64,000 bases of DNA, taken from assembly GCA_035236585.1 (NCBI GenBank), contig CP141132.1, positions 64,391,880 through 64,455,879 on the forward strand, in the 5' to 3' direction. This DNA comes from Warburgia ugandensis. Its lineage: Eukaryota > Streptophyta > Magnoliopsida > Canellales > Canellaceae. The notes beneath the pieces are model-generated. The model searched no databases. It saw only the letters and a list, made by a program, of their open reading frames with translations, and was not told the origin of the DNA. A program made the position numbers and the translations under genes. Positions within the stretch are counted from its first letter, which is position 1, and each line of letters opens with the position of its first letter. Below, one piece after another: positions 39,702-53,713 of this stretch.

Positions 39702-41649
39702 GCAACATTTAGGAAGACAAGGAATTCAAAAAATGAAGAATGAAATCTATAACTTAAGTTTCCAATACTTTTGTTCCCTAATTTGCCCTTTTAAACATAT
39801 AGATACAAATACATTAGTGCAGATCATAGTGTTCCAATCCATTTAATTTGTAGATCACATCTTGATGATCTAAATTCGGGAATTTGATCTAGTTTGCCAA
39901 CATTGAACCTGACTAGATTTAATTCAAGAGCAATCTATACAGCTGATATTCTATTGATCTAACAAATGTGTCTCAATCCAAGGATTGCAGCATCAAGGGT
40001 AAGGAAGAAGTAGGAAAGGAAGCTATCAATTAAACCGTATAGAGCCCAATCATTTCAAGTAATATGAGGACAAAATGCTAGACGAGATATTCTCAGATAC
40101 AAAGTTCCTATTAGTGAATAAAAGGCAAAGCAAATGCATAAAAAATTCCAACTGTAAACACAATTAGAAAAGTCACTTAAGAGCGCATTTGAGAAACTTA
40201 TTTTATTTATTTTATTGTACTTTCTTTTTTCTTCCTATTTTGGGGTAGAAAACCAAGCCTTCATAATGCAAAATCCAAACTCACATGGTAGTGAAAAATT
40301 GATCACTTTAAATTACAATGATGTGTTGTCTTACCATCAAGGATTGGTCTAGACTCTTGAGAAATAACCTGCATGCCTAGTATACTAAAACCACACACAT
40401 CTATGCTTGTAAGATCCTATTGTCAACAATTAGCAACTACCATGACCTCTACCCTAGCTTATGGACACCCTTACGGCCACAACTCACCAACCTTATAAGG
40501 GTACCTAGCTATCATTCAGAACACTTCCCCATGAAAAGGTACTCTAGCCTCACCGTCTTCATCACAAGATCGATATCAATATTATCTCAGAGGTTAGTGG
40601 CCAACTACATCTCCTAATATGGGGCTAGTAGCATAACAGTCTCTAGGTATTACTGTCCCCCAAGCGTGCATACCTCCAGGTCTTACAATTGCTCATAGAG
40701 AACCTTCTTAAAGCATCAATAAAATCATAACTATTAGGGCTTACAGTTTCACGCAGAGAGCTAACCTAAAACATCGACAAATCCATATCCATCAAGGCTT
40801 ATAGCTACTTGTTGAGTGCTTGCCTAAATCATAAATGAAAACCATACATCCAAGGCTTATAGCTGCTCGTAGAGCACTTGCCTTGAACATTTATAAAAAT
40901 AGCATCCTTAGGACTTGCAGTTACTCATGGAGCACTTGCCTAAAACATCAATTACCAAATCATAGCATGATGATAAAAGTGTTTTTCAAAGCCTTATGAG
41001 AAACCGTTCAATCTAGTCATTTTCAAGGTATGAGAACCTTTCAAACCCATATCCTCAACAAACTATAGAAACATGTTTTCCATGAGCTTTCATAACATGC
41101 ATTCATCATTTATTTGACAATGCACTTCAAATCCCCAAAGCCATGCATTCAATAACCACATCAAATTAAAAAGATTTTTTTATAATTCAGATAAAAAAAC
41201 GATAAAAACAAATAACATATCTTTCCCAACCACATACAAAGATTTCAATTAGGGTTCACAACTAGATAGACAGATAATTCATGAAACTCACACAATGAAA
41301 GAACGTCTATCCTGGATAAATCAGCGATCAAACTGGTCTTTTTCAATCAATTATTGGGAAATTTCAGCAACTAGGTGCAACGACAAGAAAACAGACAATT
41401 TTATGTACTGTAAAGAATGTTCCCATCCCTACTAAAATACAATTTTGCGGCCCTTTCCCTAGTAAAGAACAAGCTATTAAATCAGACGAAGCGTCGTTAC
41501 ATCAATCTAAAGAATCAAAGCTCCTGAGGTTAGAAGGTCCATTTACAATTATTAGCGACAAGCCCTATACAAGCTATTCCTAAGACACCCTAAAAGTTAT
41601 CATAAATATCCATTAAAAGGAATGGCAAAGAAACAAGTTTCTTGCGAAT
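39702..41649. other. No gene recognised; contains a 58-bp minisatellite
   Basis: Sequence downstream of MMS19. Nothing coding was recognised apart from the repeat array at 40679-40965. Confidence 0.4.
40679..40965. repeat. Five-unit minisatellite, ~58-bp period
   Basis: Units start at 40679, 40738, 40796, 40854 and 40911. Each begins GG-CTTA-AG-T-CT and contains AGAGCACTTGCCTAAAACAT or a variant, followed by an A-rich end. Unit-to-unit identity is about 70-80% by eye. Confidence 0.85.
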
Positions 41650-42009
41650 TGGAAATGGGTAGGCTCTCAGTTGAACTCAGCATTTGAAGTTACTCGTTCA
41701 ACCCAATTTCGCACGCTTTTTCCTCTTCATGTGGCATACTTGATGAAAAGAGCTTCAGGGAATATCAAGGTTCTTGCAGCCAGTGAGCCCACTGACTTAG
41801 TAGCAGTGGTAAGATACCAAAGTTGACTCTCTGGTTCCAACAAATAGCTTCATCAGTAGCCGACATGAACTTAGTTCTTGGACGCAACAGCTCACCAATT
41901 ACTTCCTGGTCGAGAAGCATAGCCTGGGTTATTTCATGTATTCCTTTAGAGAGAACTGGTTTGCTGAGTTGAATCAACAGACATCACCACATTCCCCGGA
42001 ATGAAGACT
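41650..42009 (-). other. MMS19: Probable MMS19 3' UTR
   Basis: Sequence directly downstream of the TGA at 42010-42012, more GC-balanced than its surroundings. The 3' end is not defined; no single polyadenylation signal stands out. A 70-codon minus-strand open frame at 41765-41977 is probably fortuitous. Confidence 0.4.
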
Positions 42010-42921
42010 TCATGAGGTGAGGGACGCCCTAATTTGACAAACACAACCAAAATAGCTCATTATCAAAATATCAACTTCTAGCCATAAATTGTAGAAATTG
42101 AGGAACAAGCATAAAATAATCTAACCAACCATGCGTGACGGCATCTCACAGCTTCTTGACGGACATTCCTTTTGGGATCATCAATAGACTTAGATATAGA
42201 TTTTAATACCTGTGAAGGGCATTTATTACATACACAAGTCGCCACCAGCAATTGATGGGAACACACCAATTATAACTTAGGAAGTAAATGTGCAACAGGA
42301 AGGGAAGAACTCCATTTCCAGGCATCAAACTGACCTGTGATCTCATGGGATAAATCTTCACATAAGGCAACGCAGACATGGCTACAAGACATTGAATTGC
42401 TGTCTCTCTAACAAGCTGTAACATTTGAAAAGAGGTTTCAAGAAATTTTAGGTCCTCCTGTGACATCCAAAATGAGCATACTTCCAAATGAAACTAATTC
42501 AAAGAGCAGCCACTCCCAATTTAAATAACTCAGGTACAATTACGACGAAATGAAGCCAAGAACATGAATAAATCAATGAGAAAACGAAAGAAGGCAATCA
42601 ATTAATGGTGTTAAGAAAAATTTCAACAGCATTTCATTGGTAACAGTTTTTCTCAGAAGGCCTAAAGGCAAATGAACAATATCAGCACCAAAAGAATTGC
42701 TTAGACATTTGTGGTTCGAGTAAAAATCTTCAGTATAAAACTTCAGCAACCAGGCCATCAAACATTTGATTTATCACTTGGTTTCACAAATTTTAGTTTC
42801 AGGGCCACATCCAATTAAGTAATCATTACAGGTAGAAGTATTACCATCGCATGCGGGTAGGATATCAGTCTAATAAGGTGAGTAATAATAGCATGTGTAT
42901 GTTCTGTGACAGCTTCTTGTC
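42010..42921 (-). CDS. MMS19: MMS19 terminal exon cluster
   Basis: Four short exons: 42845-42921 ([20 protein letters not shown], then YPHAM), 42335-42415 ([20 protein letters not shown], then IYPMRSQ), 42130-42209 ([20 protein letters not shown], then VRCRHA) and 42010-42028 (the end of W, then ASLTS and TGA). The C-terminus agrees with the conserved RCRQAWAS-type ending of plant MMS19. Confidence 0.9.
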
Positions 42922-45900
42922 CTGCGTGCACATAAGAAAATGAGATTTAGAGATTTTACAGAAGTCATTTGATAACAATAAGAAATAAAGGAGTTACGAT
43001 CACATAATAACCAATCAATCTTTCCCTAATTAATTTATGCATGTAAAATCAGCCAAAGTGTTGCTCCTGTCTAGACAATAGAAAATAAGATCCGTATCTG
43101 TACTTCCCTCTCTTTAACATTAGTGGAGACAAACAGTAGAGTTAATTCCCCAAGTTGAAAGCTGCATTGGAACAGCAGTTAAATGATTACTGTCCTTTTG
43201 TTTCAGATAAAACAGTTATCTGGATAAGCATCAACTCAGTCAAAAGCAATGTAGCGTGGACTCACTGATCTGTCTATAAGAGGAAGAAAACAAACAAACT
43301 AAAAAAGAAATAAATTAGCATCAAAACAACACCTGAAACGCTTACTGAATTAAAACAGCTATTGTTGGCTGAGGCCTCCTTCGGATCTGTAACTAAGTTG
43401 TTGCCCTCAATGTTTTCTTTAAAGATAAACAACTTTCTTGGACCGTGGATTCAGGAGCATCAGAATACATGACCAGCAACTTTAAGATATTTGTCATGCA
43501 TTTACCATGCTCGGAGAAATAGAAAACTGAAGTCGCAAATGGAACCTATTCCTCCATGGCAGGAAAAGGAACCATTATTGTCTCTTCATATTACATTGTT
43601 TAATGTTTCACTTGTTCCTTGGTTAGCTGTAAATCTCATTTCGGTAAACAGTTGTGTTGAGATTTGCAATGGTGTCTAACTTTTCTGAGATTGAATGTTG
43701 TCTGCAGGACTGAGTTTCAGGAAGGAAGACTGACTAGCTAAGGAAAGGAATGGGTAGTATTATCACAAACAAGGAACAACACTAGCTACTAAAACTATTG
43801 TGGATGGCACTAATGGAGGAATTCCTAATGCGGTTTGGATGTGACATCAAAGATTTGGGTCATCCAGATGAATCCACAATGCAAGGAAGTTGTTTATCTT
43901 TAAAGAAAATATTGAGGCAGCAACATAGTTACCAGATCCTGAGGAGGCCTCAGCTAATAGTAGCTATTTTAATTCAGTTAACATTTCAGGAGTGATGCTA
44001 ATGCTTGCCATGGCTGCCTCTTCACTAACCTTGTCAAGATTGGCCTTACCTCCACCCTTTCCTCCTTTCTTCTTTGGCTTCCGTGGAGCTCACAGCATGT
44101 AGCCCTTGTCTGCCTCGGTTTGTGACAAAAATTGCACCACAGCTTGTCTTTAGGGCCTGTCCACTTTTTCTTCACATCTCCCACATTCAAGTGTTTTTGG
44201 CCAACATTGTTGACTCTTGAGACGTCTCCTTTACCATCACCAGTTTCCTGCTTTCCTCATTCTTAACTAGTGAGAATGCTTCATCCAAAGAAGGGAAGGG
44301 GCTCTTACCAACAATCAGTGAGCAGATTGAGTCATAATCTGATCGTATCCACGCAAGGAATTTGTAGGTCCTTCCTTTCTCCAAGAGGTGAGTGAATTTT
44401 ACAGATGCTTCAACTGTCTAGCTCTCGGCTTTGCTAATGGTCAAGTTCCAGCCATAGTTTTTTCAATCTGATGAAGTATTCGGTCACATCAGAATCCCCC
44501 TGTTTTATATCCTGAATCTGATCTTCCAGTTCAAACATCAATCCTTCGTTCCCTCCCTTAGAATATGCCTGATTGACTACATCCAAGATCTCCTTAGCAC
44601 TCTTGAAAAACAAGTAGGTATCTCCTATGCTTGGCTGCGTCGAGTTGAACAACCAAGACATCACACAGGAGTTCTCTTCTTCCTAGTTTTAGATGGCAGC
44701 TTCATCTCCTTCGGGTCTCTTTTTTGTACCTTCTAGGTAACCAATTTTTCCTCTCCGAACAATTTGACAGATTGAGCCCACTTGATATAGTCATGGGAAT
44801 TCAATATATCAATTGCCATAGAAAAGTGAGAGCTATCGGAATTGTTAGGCAGCATATGGGCGGTGGAAGATATTTTGCTTCTCCTTCCATGAGTGTCGAT
44901 AGGGTGTTAATATGGCTGGTTTGAGAGTTTCGAAAATTACTAGATGTGGCAGCCAGGTAGGCTGGTTTGAGGCTCTGATACCAAGTTGAAATGTAAACTA
45001 ATGATAGAAAAACGTACAGCAGATAAGAGCAATGCTGTGTTGTTTTCATTCTATTGATGTATCAGTATTTATAGGAGAGCAAATTATAAATGTTATAAGT
45101 GCATACGCACCACAAGTAGGGTTACAAGAGATAATCAAGAAACAGTTTTGGGAAGATATGGAGGGAGTCATGCAAGAAATTCCCAACACTGAGCGGATAT
45201 TTATAGGTGCAGACTTAAACGGCCATGTAGGAAAAGATAAGGAAAGATATGATAGAATACACGGTGGATATGGTATAGGTGAACGAAATGAGATGGGGGA
45301 GAATATCCTCGATTTTGCTTTGTCATATAACCTATCCATTGCAAATACACTCTTTAAGAAGAGGGATGAACATTTAATAACCTTTAAAAGTGGACTTCAT
45401 AAAAGTCAAATAGACTTTTTTCTACTTAAGAATAATGAACAATCTACATGTAAGGATTGTAAGGTGATACCTGGTGAGAGTTTGACCTCACAACATAGGT
45501 TAATGGTTATGGATATCCATATCAAAAGATGGAGTAAAAGAACTAAACTTAATACACACCCAAAAACTAAGTGGTGAAACTTAAAAGGAGAGAAAATAAC
45601 CTCCTTCAAAAATAAGTTGATGGTAGAAGGAAAGTGGAACTATGAAACAGAAGTAAATACTATGTGGATTAATATAGCCGAGTGCATTAAGAAAGTGGCA
45701 AAAGATGTCTTAGGAGTATCTAAAGGTAAAAGGGTATTAGCAAAGGAAACATGGTGGTGGAGTGAAACAGTTCAAAAAGTTATTAAAGAAAAACGGATGC
45801 GTTTTAAAGCATGGCAGAAGATTAGAAATAATGAAAACTATGAGCAATATAAGAATGCTAAAAACGTTGCTAAGAGAATAGTAAGTGAGGCTAAACTTAA

Positions 45901-48900
45901 AGCATATGATGAGCTCTACAATAGACTAAGAACAAGAGAAGGTGAGAAAGATGTGTTTAAACTTGCAAAAGTAAGAGAACAAAAGGGTAAGGACTTAGAT
46001 CATGTTAGGTGTATTAGAAGCGATGATCAAAGGGTATTAGTCAAAGATGATGAGATCAAACAAAGGTGGGAAACATACTTTCAAAAATTGTTAAATGACA
46101 ATGGCCCTGAGAATATAGGGATTGAAAATCCTATAAATCAAAATAACATTGGATATTATAGGTATGAACGTAAGATTAGAATACCTGAAGTAAAAGAGGC
46201 CTTGAAAAAGATGAAATCAGGAAAGGCCATGGGGCCTGATGGTAATACCAATAGAGGTTTGGAAGCATATGGGAGACATTGGGGTAGTTTGGTTGACCAA
46301 GTTGTTTAACAAGATTATAAAATCAAAGAAAATGCTTGATGAGTGGAGGAAAAGTTCTATTGTACCAATTTATAAGAATAAAGGAGACATACAGAGTTGC
46401 ACTAATTATAGAGGGATCAAACTTATGAGCCGCACTATGAAACTTTTTGAAAGAGTGATTGAAAAGAGGCTGCGTCATGAAACAAGTGTATCAGAAAATC
46501 AATTTGGTTTCATGCCTAGGAGGTCTACCATGGAGGCTATTTTCTTACTAAGACAATTAGTAGAGAAATATCGGGAAAGGAGGAAAGACCTCCACATGGT
46601 CTTTATTGATTTAGAGAAAGCTTATGATAGAGTCCTAGAGAGTTAATATGGAGAGTGTTGGGTGGTAAAGGGGTTTCGCAAGGATATATAGACATAATTA
46701 AAGATATGTATGAGGGAGCAGTAACAAATGTTAAGACCACTAGTGGTGTGACTGGTGATTTTCCCGTCACTATAGGATTGCACCAAGGATCGGCAATTGA
46801 GTCCATACCTTTTCACATTGGTTATGGATGAGCTAACAAAACATCTACACGAGGAGATTCCCTGGTGCATGTTATTTGCAGATGATATAGTCTTACTTGA
46901 TGAGACAAGAGAGGGTGTAAACATAAAACTAGAATTATGGAGAGAATCATTAGAATTTGAAGGATTTAAAATTAGTCGAACTAAGACAGAATATATGGAA
47001 TGTAATTTTAGTAAGGAGAGTAGGAGTAGAATACCAGTCAAGATTGATAACCAAGAAGTCCCCATCAAAGACCACTTTCGGTACTTAGGATCAATAATTC
47101 ATGAGAGTGGAGAGATTGAGAGGGAGGTTATCCAGAGAATTCAAGCGGGTTGGAACAAATGGAGATGTGCATCTGGAGTTTTGTGTGATCGACGAGTGCC
47201 ACTCAAACTAAAAGGAAAATTCTATAGGATGGCCATAAGGCCGGCCATGCTCTATGGATCAGAATGTTGGGCAATTAAGGAACATCATACTCATAGGATA
47301 AGCGTCGCAGAAATGAGAATGTTGAGATGGATGAGTGGTAAGACAAGAAAAGATAGAATTCGAAATGAAAATATTCGAGGAAATTTAGGGATAGCACCAA
47401 TAGGTAATAAGATGAGGGAGACTAGACTTAGATGGTTTGGACATGTTCAAAGGAGACCAACAACGGCCCCGGTTAGAAGAAGTGAGGCAATACAAATAGA
47501 AGTTTTAAAAGGGCAAGGGGAAGGCCCAAAAGAACGTGGATAGAAGTGGTGAGGAAAGATTTAAAAACTTTGGGACTAAATGAAGACATGGTATTTAATA
47601 GAGTGGAATGGAGGAATAAGATTCATGTGGCCGACCCCTAATTGGGATAAGGTCTTGATGATGATGATGCTATATGATATAGTTTCCTCATCAGAGGATT
47701 ACAAATAAGTTAAGATTACAATCAATCAATTTGTTACAGAGAATCAATCAAATCTAAAATCAAAGATTAGATGAAATGTCTGTAATTGTTATAACAACTA
47801 TGAGGGCACGGCCTTGATATTTAGGGATCCTATGTCAAGACTGTTATAACAAATATGAAAGGAAAGGATATACCCCTGACTTTAGGATCCTTTGTCAGCT
47901 TTGGTTTCATCGCTTGTTGTTTCGTTTGGTTTAATAATACTGCTTATCCTAGTGAGTTAGACGGTCTTGGGGAGGTTCAATACAATACAAAACACCTGTG
48001 TTATTTGCTACAGGATTCATCTTTTTGTTCACCATAGGTGGACTCATTGCAATAGTCCTGGCTAAGCTTGGTACCAAGTGGTTGGTTGGCTAAGAATAAG
48101 CAGCGATAGGACAGTGATGTTATCATCAACTATGATTATCTAACAGTTCAAGTACTATTGATATAGATGGGGCACAGTCAACTACAATATAATTTACCAT
48201 TTTAGGATCATAGCTTTTACGGTTAGGATCACTAAAATATTGGGTCTGCCTATGTAACTATAATTTAACTTGTCGTCCCCAATGGACCCACATATACTAT
48301 ATAGGGTTTGTTAGCACATGTTGTAATGATCTTTAAGTGGTATGTTTGTTAAAAACGTAAGAAACTTGAAATAAGGAGTTGCATGGCACCCTACCTATTT
48401 CCAATGGTTTGCATATCACCAGCCTTAATAATTTCTTTTTTCTAGGGGCTGGATCTTGGATTCTCCAATGGACAGTCTGAATCCAAATGAATTTGGAGCT
48501 AAATATTGATGACAAGATCCAAGGAATTGTCTGATTAAAATCCCATCAGTCTAAGATAGTAGTGGATCGTGATTGTAAGATAGGTGCACCTGATCTGAAT
48601 CCAACTGTTTACACCCCTAGTTGTAAACCACTTAATTTAAGAGTGAGTAGAAATATTAATGGCCCTATATGGATTAGACCAAGCATCCTAGAAACTACGA
48701 CAAAATTGAAAGTTGACCTCCCTCAACAGCTCAGGAATAAATTCACATGACTAACAAAGTCCAACTAGCAAGATGGGAAACCATCATCGAGAGAACTCAG
48801 GATGGTCAACCACGTAACGCACGCGCGTGTTTGAACAATAAGGAATTAGAAAAGAATTGGTTTTTTTTTTGTTCTTGAGTAAACAATGATGTATTATTAT

Positions 48901-51900
48901 GATAGACATGTACACTACTTATAATCTTTACAAAGTACTAAAAAAGGAACAAAATAACCATACAGTTAAGTTCATTATTTACAAAGTTGACTAGCCTAAA
49001 TAACTATACAATTAAGTTTCCTTATTTACAAAGTTGATTAGCTTAAATAACCATTTAGCTAAGTTTCCTTATTTACAAACTTGACTAGCCTAAATTTACT
49101 CATAAAATACAGCTAGATAATCCCTAGAGATTAGCAAGACATCTTAGCTGAATATTCTCCTTTCCAACACTCCCTCTCAAGCTGGTTTGAAGATATCTTC
49201 CATCACTAGCTTGCTAGTCAATTTCTCAAATTGTTTATTGGACAGTCCCTTTGTAAGAATATTTGCAATTTGTTCATTAGTTGGTATATAGGTCATCTGC
49301 ATTTGCCCGTTCTCTATTTTCTCCCTGATGAAGTGCTTGTCTACCTCAACATACTTGGTCCTATCATTAAGAACAAGGTTATGTGCAATTGAGATTGCTG
49401 CTTTGTTATCACAGCATGTCTTTATTGGAAAGGGACTTGAGACTTTAAGTTCCTCTAAGATTCTCTTAATCCACAGCACCTCACAAATTTCGTGGGTAAC
49501 TGATCTAAATTCGGCTTCAACACTGCTTCTTGCCACCACATTTTGTTTTTTACTATACCAAGTAACAAGATTTCCTCTAACAAAAGTACAGTAGTCAGAG
49601 GTTGACCTTCTATCAATTATACTCCTAGCCCAATTTGCATCTATAGGTGACCATGCTTTTTAAACATCAGGCCCTTCCCTGTTGATTCCTTTAAGTACCT
49701 TAGGATTCTGTACATTGCCTGAAAGTGTTTTGGACCTGGTGAGTGCATAAATTGACTTACCATGCTCACTGCAGAAGCTATATCTGGTCAGATATGCGAT
49801 AGATAAATCAGTTTACCAACTAGCCTTTGAAATTGTTCCTTATTCTTCACATCTTCGGGTTTAGCGGATTGAAGCTTCAAATTAGGTTCCATTAGTGTCT
49901 TTGCTGCCTTACAGTAGAAGCTATATCTAGTCAGATATGTGATAGATAAATCAGTTTACCAACTAGCCTTTGAAATTGTTCCTTATTCTTCACATCTTCG
50001 GGTTTAGCAGATTGAAGCTTCAAATTAGGTTCCATTAGTGTCTTTGCTGCCTTACAGCAGAGTAAACCTGTCTCTCGAACCAGCACATATTTTCGTTGAG
50101 ACACAAAGATGCCCTTTTTAGACGTGGCAAACTCCATTCCAAGAAAATACTTTAAGACTCCCAAGTCCTTGATTTCAAATTCATCAGCAAGGACTCTTTT
50201 GAGTCTCTTTAGCTCAGCATGATTATCACCTGTTAATATTATATCATCAACATAGACAATTAAAATAGCAATCTTTCCTTCTATTGAGTGTTTATAAAAC
50301 ATAGTGTGATCTGCCTGACTTTGTGTATATCTATGGACCTTTACAGCTTTCCCAAATCGCTCAAACCATGCTCTGGGAGATTGTTTGAGGCCATACAAAG
50401 ATTTTCTTAGTCTATACACTTTTCTTTCACCAAGATGTTCCTCAAACCCCGGTGGTAGGCTCAAAAAGACTTCCTCTTCCAAATCCCCTTTTAAGAATGC
50501 GTTTTTTTCATCTAACTTGTGTATGGGCCAGTCAATACTAACAGCCAAGGATAGTAAAACATGGATTGAATTAAATTTTATGACTGGAGCAAAAGCCTCC
50601 TAGTAATCAATACCGTGTACCTTTCTATACTTCCATCAACTCTACACTTAATCGTAAACACCCATTTGCATCCTACTGTTTTCTTCACCCCTTGGTAAGT
50701 TAACTATCTCCCAAGTCCCAATTTTTTTTAGAGCATTCATCTCTTCCAAAACTGCTAATTTCCAATTTGGGTTATCTAAGGCTTCCTGAATGGTTCTTGG
50801 GATAAATAGGTGGGAGATTTTTTAGGTAAAAGCTTTATGAGACTTAGAAAGCTTATTGTAAGACACATATTTAATAATAGGATGTTCTGTATAGGTTCGA
50901 ACTGCCTTTTTCAGTGCTATAAGTACATCACGATAAAAAACAATGGGAGTGAAATTTGACAAAGAAGGATTAGAGTTACCTAGAGTTGTAGATGAATCAT
51001 TGCTTGGAAACAGTGATTGGTTTTGTACTAGAGTTGTGGGTATGTAGAGTTTTAAAGTAGGATTATGATGATCTTGTCTTAATATTTCTCCCCCTATTTG
51101 TGAGTCATCTAAGTTTGGCAATGGTAGACTCGTATTTCCTCTATCTTCATTATTGTGACTACTAGAGGTGGAAGGATCTAAGTTTAGCAATGGTAGACTA
51201 GTATTTCCTCTTTCTTCATTATTGTGACTACTAGAGGTGGAAGGATCAAAAATAGGTATAGGAAAGAAGGTAGTAGGCAGAGGAATAGCTGTTTCCCAAA
51301 ATTGAGCTTTCTTATTTTCTCTCTTCCTTTGAAGACAGTTTTGACCAAAGTAAGGCTGACTTTCCACAAACAATACATCCATACTTACAAAGGTTTTTTT
51401 TATTTTTGTTTTAGGATTATAACACTTATATCTCCTTTTATTGGGGGCATAGCCGATGAACACAAATTTTTCAGCCCTAGGATCAAGTTTGGAACGAAGG
51501 CTACTAGGGATGTGTACAAACACAGTGCACCCAAAAATTTTCAAGGGTAAGTCAGAGAAAAGTCGACATTCAGGGAAGAAAGTTTTAAAATATTCTAAGG
51601 GTGTACTATATTTTAAAATACGAGTAGGCATTCTTTTTATCAAATAGGATGTTGTCAAAATTGCATCTCCCCATAGATATTTTGGAACATGTATTAAGAA
51701 CATAATAGCACGTGCAATTTCAAGTAAGTGTCGATTTTTTCTCTCGGCAAGACCATTTTATTGAGGAGTATCACTACAAGTAGACTAATGTTGAATTCCT
51801 TTTTCCTCGAAAACATTTCGCAAAACTTGATTGAAATACTCAATTCCATTGTCGAAATGAAGTATTTTTATTTTTGTTTGAAATGGGTTTTCAACCATAT

Positions 51901-53669
51901 TGAAAAAAGATTTGAAACAAATTTTCAACTTCATATTTATCATTCATCAAGTATACCCAACATAGCCGAGTGTGATCATCTATGAAAGTTACAAACCATT
52001 TTTTTTCTAGAAGATGCAATAATTTTTGAAGGACCCCAAACCTCACTGTGAATCAAGTAAAAAGGTTTTGAGTCACAATATGGTTTTGAATTGTAAGTAG
52101 TGCGATGACTCTTTAATAAATGACAACTTTCACACTGAAAAGATGAACAATCCATTTTTTAATAGAACAGGAAACATAAAAGGGGCAGCCCTGGTGCACG
52201 AAGCTCCCGCCTATGCGGGGTCCAGGGAAGGGGTGGACCACAAGGGCCTATAGTACGCAGCCTTACCTTGTATTTTTACAAGAGGCTATTTCCACGCCTT
52301 GAATCTGTCACCTCAATGTCACACGACGACAACTTCTACCGTTGCACCAAGGTTTCCTTTCGGAAACATATATCTCAAATAAGAAAAACTAGGATGTCCT
52401 AGCCTAAGATGCCAAATAATTATTTGTTCTCGAACAAAGAGAGAACTAACACTAGCAGTAAATCCTTGAGCTTGTTTATTACATAAGAGGTTATCATCAA
52501 AATAGTAGAGACCATCCACCATTCTAGCACTACCAATCATCATCCCCATACTCAGATCTTGAAAAACACTATGTGAATAAAAAAAAATAGCACGACAATT
52601 GAAATCTTTAGAGAGTTGACTCACAGATAAGAAATTGCAAGCAAGCTTAAGAACATGAAGGATGGATTTTAGGGTGATTTTGTCAGAAATTTTGATAGAA
52701 CCTTTTCCTGGATAGATGAAAATTTTCCCTCTGCAATTCTAACTTTTTTATCACTAGAACACGGCAAATAAGAATGAAATATATGAGACAAATATACCAT
52801 GTGATCAGAAGCACCTAAATCAATGATCCAAAGTGTAGGACTAGAATGACAAGAGAAAATACTAAAGTTGCTACCTTTTTGAGCCAAAGAAACACTTGGA
52901 ATACTAGATTCTAGATTGGATTTCAGCAGCTTTAGAAAATGATCCATCTACTCTTTACTGAAGAGACTAGCACAAGCCTCACTTGCACGAGCATATCAAC
53001 TCTTCTAGTTGGCAGGTTTGCCATGAATCTTCTAGCATGTCTCACGTGTATGACAGGGTTTGCTGCAAACATCACACCAAATCTAAGGCTTGTCCTTTGA
53101 TCTATGCTGGTTATTGGAAGTTCTCACCTTCGTAAAGGTATTTGGACATCGCGAGAACCTAAGATTTCAGTTAAGGTTCCTGCTCTGCTAGATTCAAAGG
53201 GACATGAAATACTCAAAAAAAAAATACTTTGTTTCAGGTCTTTAAAACAGAGGACAAACAAAGTACTATATTCAGCAATCAAGGCTAAGAAAAAAGAAGA
53301 AGCAAGGAATCTAATTCCTGCTCTGATGCCATCTAAACAATAAGGAATTAGAAAAGAACTACTTTTTTTTCTTGAGTAAACAATGATGTATTATTATGAT
53401 ATACATGTACACTACTTAATAATCTTTACAAGGTACTAAAAAAGGAATAAAATAACCATATAGTTAAGTTTCCTTATTTACAAAGTTGACTAGCCTAAAT
53501 AACTATACAGTTAAGTTTTTTTATTTACAAAGTTGACTAGCCTAAATAACCATTCAGCTAAGTTTCTTTATTTACAAAGTTGACTAGCCTAAATTTACTC
53601 ATAAAATACAGTTAGACAATCTTTAGAGATCAGTAAGACATCTCAGCTGAATATTCTCCTTTCCAACAA

Positions 53670-53713
<44 letters not shown>

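Larger units (their letters stand above)
48832..53668 (-). mobile_element. Copia-type LTR retrotransposon fossil 2, both LTRs present
   Basis: A 4.8-kb minus-strand Ty1/Copia element in the MMS19 intron. Its LTRs are at 53334-53668 (5') and 48832-49169 (3'), both starting TGTTGGAAAGG. The primer-binding site TGGCATCAGAGC is at 53318-53329 and the polypurine tract CTTGAGAGGGAG abuts the 3' LTR. In order, regions matching gag zinc knuckle, protease, integrase, reverse transcriptase ([14 protein letters not shown]) and RNase H ([15 protein letters not shown]) can be seen. The element is broken, with many breaks, and shows short internal tandem duplications. The LTRs differ at roughly 20-25 positions of about 335 by eye, suggesting an insertion a few million years old if usual plant rates apply. 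An Au SINE inserted later at 52179-52361. No clean target-site duplication was seen; the right flank is a GT microsatellite. Confidence 0.92.

Noticed and set aside
41765-41977. 70-codon open frame as an extra MMS19 exon
   Set aside because: It lies downstream of a well-supported MMS19 stop and has no similarity to the family; better read as 3' UTR.
53669-53673. Target-site duplication for the second Copia element
   Set aside because: The five bases outside the two LTRs (GTGTT and ATGTG) do not match; the adjoining GT microsatellite prevents a confident call.
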